Assembly (NCBI RefSeq): GCF_007679325.1
Contig: NZ_VEGI01000003.1
Coordinates: forward strand, 136,242 to 200,241
Direction: 5' to 3'
Source of the DNA: Arthrobacter sp. U41
Lineage (GTDB): Bacteria; Actinomycetota; Actinomycetes; Actinomycetales; Micrococcaceae
DNA length: 64,000 nucleotides
Under the pieces are notes generated by a model. That model did not search any database and had not been told where the DNA came from. It worked only from the letters and a program-made list of their open reading frames with translations. Shown piece by piece: positions 36,666 through 44,223 of the stretch (position 1 is the stretch's first letter; each line of letters opens with the position of its first letter). The translations under genes and the position numbers were made by a program.

Positions 36666-37601
36666 CGGGCTGTCGGCCGCCGAGCCCCGGCTCAAGGCCC
36701 GCAGCACCCGGTACTTGAACTCCACTTCGTTAAACAAGTCCCGCCACTCGATCCGGATGAACGTCCAGCCCTGTTCCATCAGTGCTTTCTCGCGGCGCCG
36801 CTCGGCGAACAGGACGTCGCCCGTGGGACGGTAGTCGAAGTACTTGGTCCTGCCGTCGAACTCGAGGGCAACCATTCGCTCCGGCCACGCAAAGTCCAGC
36901 CGGTGCTCCCCGAGCGGCGTCCGGACCACGAACTGCACCTCGGGCGGCGTGACCCTGAGCCTGTGCAGCAGTTCCCTTGTCAGGCTCTCGCCGGCAGACT
37001 CGGAGCGGGGGTCAGCCAGTTCGAGGGCCCGCCGCAAGGCGACCACTCCGTTGCGGCCTGCGAGATCGGTGCACCGGGCCCGGACGAGGCCAAGGTCAGC
37101 GCCCATCCGGGCGGCGTGATCCATCAGAATTACGGCTTGCGGCACGGTGAACATCAGGCAGCAATCCACCACGGTGCGTTCCAGCGAGGTGCAGGGAAGC
37201 CCGTCCACGAAGCACACCTCGTGGCTGCCCAGAGGCCGGGTGTGCGCCACGACGTCGCGCCCATGCGATATCCCGGAGGGGCATTTCTCCTGGGTCAGGT
37301 GCACCCGGTCGTCGACTTTCCACAGCTGGAGGTCATGCAGGCTGGCACCCGAGACGTGGCTGTAGACAAAGCGCCCCGGCGACGTCCTTAGCGTCCCGAG
37401 CGAATGGGCGAAGACCAGCTGCCGCCGTCGGACGGTGGAGTTCAGCCCCCGCCACCACTCTGCACGCGCGTAAGTGCCCCGGCGCAATCGGATGAGCTCC
37501 GCCCCTTGCACCAGCTGTGCAATGGCCCGGGAGTTCAGTCCGGATGCCAGGAGCTGGTCCGTGCGCCAGAGGTCCGCGGTTGCGGGGAGTTCGAGGGTCA
37601 T
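36639..37601 (-). CDS. AbiEi-like N-terminal domain fused to DUF559 / Vsr-like PD-(D/E)xK nuclease domain
   Basis: 320 aa. The N-terminal half begins with a winged-helix-like region (TDQLLASGLNSRAIAQLVQGAELIRLRRGTY) seen in AbiEi-type antitoxins of type IV toxin-antitoxin systems. The C-terminal half (about 200-310) is DUF559-like, with possible nuclease residues Glu in ESLTRELL, Asp in HRLDFAWP and Glu-Phe-Asp in ALEFDGRTKYF, then FIRIEWRDL. No AbiEii nucleotidyltransferase toxin is adjacent, which is common for these orphan fusions. Its final residues PFRRFRGG are encoded by palindrome copy B, and copy C lies 63 bp upstream of its start. Function unknown; defence or DNA repair is possible. 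Confidence 0.8.
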   Translation of the reverse strand: MTLELPATADLWRTDQLLASGLNSRAIAQLVQGAELIRLRRGTYARAEWWRGLNSTVRRRQLVFAHSLGTLRTSPGRFVYSHVSGASLHDLQLWKVDDRVHLTQEKCPSGISHGRDVVAHTRPLGSHEVCFVDGLPCTSLERTVVDCCLMFTVPQAVILMDHAARMGADLGLVRARCTDLAGRNGVVALRRALELADPRSESAGESLTRELLHRLRVTPPEVQFVVRTPLGEHRLDFAWPERMVALEFDGRTKYFDYRPTGDVLFAERRREKALMEQGWTFIRIEWRDLFNEVEFKYRVLRALSRGSAADSPPFRRFRGG

Positions 37602-37663
37602 GGAACCAGCGTCACGCGCGCGTACTCCTCCGCCCAGAGACTTGGGCGGGTATGTGGAAAGCC

Positions 37664-37731
37664 CCGATTCGACGGTTGCCTGCCTGCTCGACGTTTCCCG
37701 ACGTCGTGGGCGCAGGGAACCGTCGAATCGG
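37664..37731. repeat. 68-bp palindromic element, copy C
   Basis: Arms 37664-37693 and 37702-37731 (30 bp each) pair with a few mismatches around an 8-base loop, the same size and layout as copy A. It sits 28 bp after the tgt stop and 63 bp before the AbiEi-like start on the minus strand, and may serve as the tgt terminator. Confidence 0.85.
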
Positions 37732-37758
37732 CGGCGACCCCGACGCCGGCCGTGGAAC

Positions 37759-39057
37759 CTAGGAGTAGTAGTTCCGCAGGGTCTCGGTCTTGAACTCGAA
37801 GAAGTTGCCGGCCTCGATGGCGAGACGGGCGTCGTCGACCATTTTCACCACAAAGCGCTCGTTGTGGATCGAGATCAGCGTGGCGGAGACCATTTCCTTG
37901 GCTTTGAACAGGTGGTGGATGTAGGCCCGCGAATAGTTCAGGCAGGCGTAGCAGTCGCAGCCTTCCTGCAGCGGGCCGAAGTCGCGCTTGTACATGGCGC
38001 CGGAGAGGTTGTACCGGCCGGTGGGGTGGTAGAACGCCGAGTTCCGGGCCACCCGGGTGGGGGAGACACAGTCGAAGGTGTCCGCGCCGTTCTCGATCGC
38101 GGTGAAAATATCGTCCGGCTCGGAGATGCCGAGGAGGTGCCGGGGTTTGTTCTCCGGCAGTTCCTCGTTGCACCAGCGCACGATGGTGCCCAGGTTCTCC
38201 TTCTCCAGGGCGCCGCCGATGCCGAAGCCGTCGAAGTTCATGGCGCCCAGGTCCCGGCAGGCCTTCCGGCGCAGGTCCTCGTACTGCGCGCCCTGGATGA
38301 CCCCGAACAGGGCCTGGTAGGGCTTGCCCGCCCGTTCAGCGGTCAGCCGGAAATGCTCGGCAATGCAGCGCTCGGCCCAGCGGCGCGTGCGCTCCAGTGA
38401 CTCCTCCTGGTAGCCGCGGGAATTCTGCAGCGTGGTGAGCTCATCGAAGGCGAACATGATGTCCGCGCCGATCTGGTGCTGGACGTTCATGGAGATCTCA
38501 GGGCTGAAGCGGTGCCGGTCGCCGTTGAGGTGGCTTTTAAACCACACGCCTTCCTCGTCCACGTGGGCCAGGCGCTCCTTGCCGGGGGCGACGGCGTCAT
38601 CGGGCCCCGAATTGTCCACCGACTTCATGTCGATGACCTTCTTGAACCCCGAGCCCAGGCTCATCACCTGGAACCCGCCGGAGTCGGTGAAGGTGGGCCC
38701 GCGCCAGTTCATGAACGCGCCCAGCCCGCCGGCCTCATCCAGGATGTCTGCGCCGGGCTGCAGGTACAGGTGGTAGGCGTTGGCCAGCACGGCCTGCGCG
38801 CCCAGCTCGGCAACAGACTCCGGGAGCACCGACTTGACGGTGGCCTTGGTGCCGACGGCGATGAACGCGGGGGTCTGGATCTCGCCGTGCGGTGTGGTGA
38901 TGGTGCCGGTGCGGCCCAGGAACTCCCCGCCGTTGGCCGCAATTTGCGCCTCCGACGGCGCGCAACTTTCGCTCAGGCGTTTGCCCACGCGGAAGGAAAA
39001 CTCGGACTGCTGGGCCGGCAGGAGCGGCGGCACGGGTGATTCAGGATTGGCTGGCAC
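37759..39057 (-). CDS. tgt: Queuine/preQ tRNA-guanine transglycosylase
   Basis: 432 aa. Exchanges guanine at the wobble position of GUN-anticodon tRNAs for a queuine-type base. Catalytic Asp residues are in TFTDSGGFQVMSLG and in DTFDCVSPTR; zinc ligands are the CDCYAC cluster and a His in YIHHLF near the C terminus. An N-terminal extension of about 40 residues precedes the fold. With yhhQ nearby it gives a minimal salvage route. No queuosine biosynthesis genes occur in this window. Confidence 0.94.
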   Translation of the reverse strand: MPANPESPVPPLLPAQQSEFSFRVGKRLSESCAPSEAQIAANGGEFLGRTGTITTPHGEIQTPAFIAVGTKATVKSVLPESVAELGAQAVLANAYHLYLQPGADILDEAGGLGAFMNWRGPTFTDSGGFQVMSLGSGFKKVIDMKSVDNSGPDDAVAPGKERLAHVDEEGVWFKSHLNGDRHRFSPEISMNVQHQIGADIMFAFDELTTLQNSRGYQEESLERTRRWAERCIAEHFRLTAERAGKPYQALFGVIQGAQYEDLRRKACRDLGAMNFDGFGIGGALEKENLGTIVRWCNEELPENKPRHLLGISEPDDIFTAIENGADTFDCVSPTRVARNSAFYHPTGRYNLSGAMYKRDFGPLQEGCDCYACLNYSRAYIHHLFKAKEMVSATLISIHNERFVVKMVDDARLAIEAGNFFEFKTETLRNYYS

Positions 39058-39090
39058 CGTTCAAGTGTGCCAGCTAACAGCCGCCAACCC

Positions 39091-39816
39091 TTAGTGGAGC
39101 GGATCGGATGTGGGGTAGTTCTCAGCCCGCCACTTGTCCCAGTAGCTGCGAATGGACTCCAGCTGGTGCGCCCCGAGGTCATAGGTGGAGACGATCACCA
39201 GGGACCCGCCCTCGGGCCGGATGTCCTTGATGGCCGGCTGGTCCGCCACGATCACCAGGCCCTCGCCGTGCTCGGCGTAGTGGTGGACCGTGAGCCCCAC
39301 CTGGTGGTTGCTACGGAACCAGACCCTGCCGGAGATTTCCTCGCCCGTCGCCAGGGTGAGCGAATACGGTTCACCGGGCTTGGGAACGTCCGAGAGTCCC
39401 AGCTTTTCGATGGCGGACCCGTCGTTCCCGGGGACCGAGAAGAAGAAGGTACGGCGGTTGCCGTGCGGATGCCGTTCAAGGGCAAAACGAAGCTGCTGGA
39501 TGAACGTCAGCCAGCCCTGGGTGATGTCCTCGTCCCAGGCGGCCCACTCGGAATTGTGGTCCACGGCGGCCCGAGTGACGCTGACTTCCGTGCCGGTCGG
39601 AACCGGTTTCAGGGTGAACACGTCCCCACCGTCGACCACCAGGGAGGTGTGGTCGGCGCCTTCAATGACATTGGGGCTGAAGTAGATTTCATTGATCTCT
39701 GCCGCCTGGTCGTCGGCCTCCCAGCCGTGCCACTGGGCTACCTTGGCGGGTTCGCGCAGCATTGTCCAAACCTGCTGCGCGTCGGAGTTGATCACAACGC
39801 TCAGATTGTTCGTCAT
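39091..39816 (-). CDS. SRPBCC (START/AHSA1-like) domain protein
   Basis: 241 aa. The first 150 residues have the helix-grip pattern of SRPBCC proteins (VINSDAQQVWTMLREPAKVAQWHGW ... GWLTFIQQLRFALERH). The last 90 are predicted as a second alpha/beta piece with TYDLGAHQLESIRSYWDKWR. A hydrophobic-ligand-binding or stress role is typical; ligand unknown. It is upstream of tgt on the same strand by 34 bp and could be co-transcribed. Confidence 0.7.
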   Translation of the reverse strand: MTNNLSVVINSDAQQVWTMLREPAKVAQWHGWEADDQAAEINEIYFSPNVIEGADHTSLVVDGGDVFTLKPVPTGTEVSVTRAAVDHNSEWAAWDEDITQGWLTFIQQLRFALERHPHGNRRTFFFSVPGNDGSAIEKLGLSDVPKPGEPYSLTLATGEEISGRVWFRSNHQVGLTVHHYAEHGEGLVIVADQPAIKDIRPEGGSLVIVSTYDLGAHQLESIRSYWDKWRAENYPTSDPLH

Positions 39817-39864
39817 GGGGTGAATCTACAACGGCCGGCCGTGAGGGGGTAGGGGCCAAACGCC

Positions 39865-40929
39865 TTAGGAGCGGACAGACTCGAGCTCGTTGCCGATCCG
39901 GCGGTCCAGCTCGGTGGCGCCGATGGTCTCCGATCCGCCGTGGGCGCGCAGGAACAGGAGCGTCTCGAGCCGCAGGAGCCGCCACTCGCGTTCCGCATCC
40001 GGGTTCGAGTTGTCCATCGAGCGGAAGATTTCCTTGTCGTACAGGTTCGGTTCGTTGAGCGAGCGCTGGCGGACCTTGGCGTTGATCCGGGCCTTGAACG
40101 GGTCCGTCTCCATGGCTTCGGGGGCGCGGAGGAACTTCTCGTAGACGGCGGCGCGTTCTTCCTGGCCGAGCTGGCGGCAGATGTAGCTGGACAGCGCCAG
40201 GGAGGCTTCTACCGACGACCAGCGGCCGCGGTTGCCGTCGAAGGGCAGCACATTGAGCAGATCCGCAACGGCGAGGGCGTTCTCGGGATCCTTGAGGATG
40301 ATGAACAGCTCCTGCGCGAGGTCGCTGAGGTCCTTAAGGCAGCTGCCGGACTTGGTGTTGATGCCCTTGGCCAGGCGCTCGCTGAGCAGCAGCACCCCCA
40401 CCGACTTCGGGTGCGCCCCGGCCGCCGCCTCCACCACGGACTCGGGCGTGCCCACCGGGGCAGGAATCAGGGCCAGGTCCTCTTCGCTGGGGCCGCTCAC
40501 CGCGGGCGGAGCGGGCGGCAGGGGAGGAACGACGACGGCGGCAGCGCCGCCGTCGTTCTCCCCGCGCTTGTCCTGAGCACCGGCGCCGGCCTGAACGCTG
40601 CCGGCCTCATTGCTGTCGACGTCGGCCCTGCCATCCTCCGTGGCCGCGTCGACGAGCTGCACCGGCGAGCCTTCGTCGTCCGACGGGGTTTCCGCAACCT
40701 CGGCCGCCGCCTCCAGAATCAGGACAGTGGACGCGGCCGCAATCCGGAGTCCGCCGCCGCCGGTGAGGGTCGCCAGGACCATGGCCGGGGTGCCGAAATC
40801 GTCGGTTTCGACGTCCACGCGCTGAATTTCGGCGGAGCGGTTGCCGTCGGGCAGGAGCAGATGATCGCCGCTCTGCAGAGATCCAGCCTGCTGTTCGATG
40901 TAGTTCGGGGCGGCCGGGGGGTGGGTCAT
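39865..40929 (-). CDS. Uncharacterised actinobacterial protein, possibly DUF6707
   Basis: 354 aa. A small N-terminal barrel-like section (SGDHLLLPDGNRSAEIQRVDV) is joined by an acidic, Ala/Pro-rich linker (about 80-170) to a helical C-terminal domain rich in Leu and charged residues. No catalytic motif, signal or membrane segment is visible. I associate it loosely with a domain of unknown function found in Arthrobacter. It follows the Nudix-like gene and precedes the SRPBCC gene, all on the minus strand. Confidence 0.65.
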   Translation of the reverse strand: MTHPPAAPNYIEQQAGSLQSGDHLLLPDGNRSAEIQRVDVETDDFGTPAMVLATLTGGGGLRIAAASTVLILEAAAEVAETPSDDEGSPVQLVDAATEDGRADVDSNEAGSVQAGAGAQDKRGENDGGAAAVVVPPLPPAPPAVSGPSEEDLALIPAPVGTPESVVEAAAGAHPKSVGVLLLSERLAKGINTKSGSCLKDLSDLAQELFIILKDPENALAVADLLNVLPFDGNRGRWSSVEASLALSSYICRQLGQEERAAVYEKFLRAPEAMETDPFKARINAKVRQRSLNEPNLYDKEIFRSMDNSNPDAEREWRLLRLETLLFLRAHGGSETIGATELDRRIGNELESVRS

Positions 40930-41011
40930 CTGGAGTCCTTAAATTCTTTTGCGGTCCGCCCAACAGTCTACAAAGGCACGCGCGGGATGTCGGGGATGCA
41001 GCCGGCTCCGG

Positions 41012-41551
41012 TCAGTTCCCGACGCCCGCGAAGGCCAGGGCCTGCCGGATCAGGGCCCCGCGGCCACCGCTGAATTCGAGCTGGACATCCGAGCTCATAA
41101 CTTCCTGCGGCGTCATCCACGTCAGTTCCAGCGCGTCCTGCCGCGGGGAGCATTCGCCGGTGACCGGGATGATGTACGCCAGCGCGACAGCGTGCTGGCG
41201 GTCGTCGGTGAACCCCGTGTGGGATGGGGACGGGAAGTACTCGGCCACTGTGAACGGCACCGGGCTGATAGGCAGCTGGGGGAACGCGAGGGGGCCCAGG
41301 TCCTTCTCCATGTGGCGCAGCAGGGCCGCGCGGATGGTCTCCCGGTACAGCACGCGGCCGGAAACCAGCGAGCGGATCATGTTGCCGTCCTCGTCGGCCT
41401 GCAGGAGCGTGCCGACTTCGTTCACAAACCCGAGCGGGTCCAGCCGGACCGGGACGGCCTCGACGTAGACCATGGGCAACCGGCCGCGGGCCTCGAACAA
41501 ATCATCGTCGGAGAGCCAGCCGGGGTTCGGGTCAGGGGTGCGAACGTTCAT
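41012..41551 (-). CDS. Nudix-like protein with degenerate Nudix box (DUF4916 type)
   Basis: 179 aa. A region aligning to the Nudix box reads G-x5-E-x7-RHMEKDLG at about residues 65-86. The usual REUxEExGU motif has its metal-binding glutamates changed (E to H, EE to KD), so hydrolysis of nucleoside diphosphates in the standard way is doubtful. The rest (YVEAVPVRLDPLGFVNEVGTLL at the start, ELTWMTPQEV late) keeps the Nudix fold. Likely a binding or regulatory relative. Function unknown. Confidence 0.75.
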   Translation of the reverse strand: MNVRTPDPNPGWLSDDDLFEARGRLPMVYVEAVPVRLDPLGFVNEVGTLLQADEDGNMIRSLVSGRVLYRETIRAALLRHMEKDLGPLAFPQLPISPVPFTVAEYFPSPSHTGFTDDRQHAVALAYIIPVTGECSPRQDALELTWMTPQEVMSSDVQLEFSGGRGALIRQALAFAGVGN

Positions 41552-41594
41552 GGTTAAGTTCTACCCCATCCCTGACCCGAACCCTGCGCCGCCG

Positions 41595-42266
41595 CTAGAT
41601 GGCGAGCACCGATTCCAGGGGTTCCCCGGCGGCTATCCGTGCCAGCAGCGCCGGTTCTGCGGCGTCGGACGCCAGGGCCCGCCCCAGGACTTCGGCCGCA
41701 GCCTCCGGGGACAGGACGATCACGCCGTTGTCGTCCCCCAGCACCCAGTCACCGGGCCGGACGCGGATGCCGCCGCACTGCACCGGCACGTTCACGGCGG
41801 AGCCGCCGCTGCGGACCCGTTTGGTGGTCAGGCACGAGGTCCCGCGGGCGAAAACCGGCAGGCCGGTGGCCCGAAGTTCCAGGATGTCGGTGGCCACCCC
41901 GTCGACGACGACGCCGGCGGCGCCTTGCGCCGTGGCCGCTGCCGCGGTGACCGCGCCCACGGGGGCGTGCCGGTGGTCACCGGACATGTCCACCACCAAC
42001 ACCGCTCCCGGGTACAGCTCCAGCAGGGCCCGGTTCATGGCGTAGGCATCGCACTCCGCGATGCGCACCGTAACCGCCGGGCCCGCCACCTTGACGCCGT
42101 CGAGCAGCGACCGGATGGCCGGATCCACGAACCCGTCCTCCAGGAAGTGCCCGATCGTGGGGTAACTGACGGCGGCGAGGCCCTCGCCGAGGCCCCCCTC
42201 CGGACGCTCGCCGAGGCCCTCGGGCCCCTCGGCGAGCCGGGCGCGCACGGCGTTCCCGCCGCTCAC
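41595..42266 (-). CDS. RraA-family protein (aldolase/decarboxylase-like)
   Basis: 223 aa. Belongs to the family of HMG/CHA aldolases, oxaloacetate decarboxylases and RraA. Key pieces are [35 protein letters not shown] with the catalytic Arg/Asp region, and PGDWVLGDDNGVIV near the C terminus. The GTG start at 42266 overlaps the RidA stop as GTGA, which decides the start over longer versions. Cleavage or decarboxylation of a 4-hydroxy-2-oxoacid is plausible in this operon. Confidence 0.85.
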   Translation of the reverse strand: MSGGNAVRARLAEGPEGLGERPEGGLGEGLAAVSYPTIGHFLEDGFVDPAIRSLLDGVKVAGPAVTVRIAECDAYAMNRALLELYPGAVLVVDMSGDHRHAPVGAVTAAAATAQGAAGVVVDGVATDILELRATGLPVFARGTSCLTTKRVRSGGSAVNVPVQCGGIRVRPGDWVLGDDNGVIVLSPEAAAEVLGRALASDAAEPALLARIAAGEPLESVLAI

Positions 42267-42733
42267 GGGATCCCAGCAGCGGCCGCGCCGGCCACCACGG
42301 CCACGCAGTCGATTTCCAGCGCCACGCCCCACAGGCTCACGCAGACGGTGGTCCGCGCCGGCTTGGCGGTTCCGAAGAACTCCGAGTAGACCCGGTTGTA
42401 GTCATCCAGCCGGCCGGGATCGGTGAGGTAGGCGTTGATCTTGACCACGTGATCCAGGCCCGACCCGGCGGCCTCAAGCACGGACCGGAGATTGAGGATG
42501 GTCTGGCGCACCTGGTCCTCGAACGTGTCCGGCTGGTCATCCAGCCCGCTGATCGCGGGAATCTGGCCGGCCGTGAACACGAATCCGTTGGCGACGACCG
42601 CCTGGGAGAACGGGCCGACGGCGGCCGCGCCACCGGGGATCTGTGCGATCCGGCGAACAGTCTCGTCTACGGGAGAAACAGCGGGAAGGCCGGCGGGACG
42701 GCCCGCAGGGACAACGCCGGGGGCAACGGTCAT
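42263..42733 (-). CDS. RidA-family enamine/imine deaminase
   Basis: 156 aa: about 30 extra N-terminal residues before a YjgF/RidA/UK114 domain (GPFSQAVVANGFVFTAGQIP ... NLRSVLEAAGSGLDHVVKINAYL). The conserved Arg is in ARTTVCVS. Hydrolyses reactive 2-aminoacrylate-like enamines. Overlaps both neighbours by 4 nt (ATGA with the transporter stop, GTGA with the RraA start), so the three are one operon. Confidence 0.88.
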   Translation of the reverse strand: MTVAPGVVPAGRPAGLPAVSPVDETVRRIAQIPGGAAAVGPFSQAVVANGFVFTAGQIPAISGLDDQPDTFEDQVRQTILNLRSVLEAAGSGLDHVVKINAYLTDPGRLDDYNRVYSEFFGTAKPARTTVCVSLWGVALEIDCVAVVAGAAAAGIP

Positions 42734-44091
42734 TTGGCGGCCTCCGCTTCGACGGCGTCGGCGGGGGCCATGTCGACGGCGTCGATGTTGCCGTGGCGGG
42801 TTTCCGTCAGGACGAACAAGGCACCCAGCGAGACAAGGGAGGCGGCCATGATGTACCAGGCGATGGAGGAACTCTGGTGGGTCACCCCGAGCAGCCACGT
42901 GGTGATGAACGGCGTCGCGGCGCTGCCGAGGAGCCCGGACAGCATGTAGGCGACGGACAGCCCGGAGTAGCGGACCTTGGAACCGAAGAGTTCGGCGAGG
43001 AAGGTCGCGATCGGGCCGTAATTGGCGGCGAAGGCGGTCATCATGGCCAGGTAGGCGACGAAGAGCAGCGGCACGGACTTCGTGTCCATGAGCCAGAACA
43101 TCGGGAAGGCGAACAAGGCTTCGGCGGCGACACCGGCGTAGATGATCGGTTTGCGGCCGTACTTGTCAGAAAGCTGCCCGAAGAAGGGGATCAGGACAAA
43201 GCACAGGGCGCAGGCCGCCAGCACCACCCACAGCATGAGGGCCTCGGAGTGGCCCAGTTCCTTCTTGCCGTAGGACACACCCGAGGCGACCAGCAGCGTG
43301 AACGTGCTGCCGGTGGACAGCGTGGCGACACCGCCGAGGATGACCTGCTTCCAGTACTTGGCCATGAGGGCCGCGAAGGGCAGCTTGGCTTTGGCGCCGG
43401 CTTCCTTGACCGCCTGGAAGGACGGGGTTTCCTCGATGTGCAGCCGGATGTAGATGCCCACCGCCACGAGCAGCGCGGACGCCAGGAACGGGATCCGCCA
43501 GCCCCAGGCGAGAAGGTCTTCGGTGCTCACACTTGAGGCGACGATGAGGAACGCGACGTTGGCGATCAGGGTTCCGGCGGGGACGCCCACCTGGACCAGC
43601 GAGCCGTAGAACCCGCGGCGCGACGGGGGAGCGTGCTCCACCGTCATCAGGACGGCGCCGCCCCATTCGCCGCCCAGGGCCAGGCCCTGGATGACGCGCA
43701 GGAGGAGCAGCAGCAGTGGCGCCATGATGCCGATGCTGTTGTAGTCCGGCAGCAGGCCGATCGCGAAGGTGGCTGCGCCCATGGTCAGCAGCGAAATGAG
43801 CAGCATGGACTTCCGGCCCAGCCGGTCCCCGAAGTGGCCGAAGATGATGGCGCCCACCATGCGGGCCACATAGGCGGACGCGAACGTTCCGAAGGCGAGC
43901 ATGGTGCCGACGATCGGGTCAAAGCTGGGGAAGAAGATCTTGTTGAACACCAGCGCGGAAGCGGTGCCGAACACAAAGAGGTCGTACCACTCGACGGTGG
44001 TGCCGATGACACTCGCGAGCGCGATCTTCCGCATTTTGACCAGGTCTAGCCGGGCAGACGCGGGGGAGGTGGTTTCTACTAGTTGGGCCAT
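42730..44091 (-). CDS. MHS-family MFS transporter
   Basis: 453 aa, about 12 membrane segments. MHS signature VIGTTVEWYDLFVFGTASALV, GAIIFGHFGDRLGRK between helices 2 and 3, and QGLALGGEWGGAVL. Of the ShiA/shikimate or ProP-like group. First gene of the MHS-RidA-RraA operon. GGAG lies 7 nt before ATG 44091. Likely imports the organic acid processed by RidA and RraA. Confidence 0.9.
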   Translation of the reverse strand: MAQLVETTSPASARLDLVKMRKIALASVIGTTVEWYDLFVFGTASALVFNKIFFPSFDPIVGTMLAFGTFASAYVARMVGAIIFGHFGDRLGRKSMLLISLLTMGAATFAIGLLPDYNSIGIMAPLLLLLLRVIQGLALGGEWGGAVLMTVEHAPPSRRGFYGSLVQVGVPAGTLIANVAFLIVASSVSTEDLLAWGWRIPFLASALLVAVGIYIRLHIEETPSFQAVKEAGAKAKLPFAALMAKYWKQVILGGVATLSTGSTFTLLVASGVSYGKKELGHSEALMLWVVLAACALCFVLIPFFGQLSDKYGRKPIIYAGVAAEALFAFPMFWLMDTKSVPLLFVAYLAMMTAFAANYGPIATFLAELFGSKVRYSGLSVAYMLSGLLGSAATPFITTWLLGVTHQSSSIAWYIMAASLVSLGALFVLTETRHGNIDAVDMAPADAVEAEAAK

Positions 44092-44223
44092 CAGTATCTC
44101 CAGATGGGGTGCGGGGACGAGTGTCCGGTGCAAGGTAGTAGCCCACTATTCTGTGTTGAGGATCACAGCTCAATGGCAGAAATCCCACCAAAAATCGCCC
44201 CAAAGTGTGCGTTCACACAATGC

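Noticed and set aside
44205-44218. Small GTGTG/CACAC hairpin before the MHS-RidA-RraA operon
   Set aside because: Five base pairs near the end of the regulator gene; cannot be told apart from chance.
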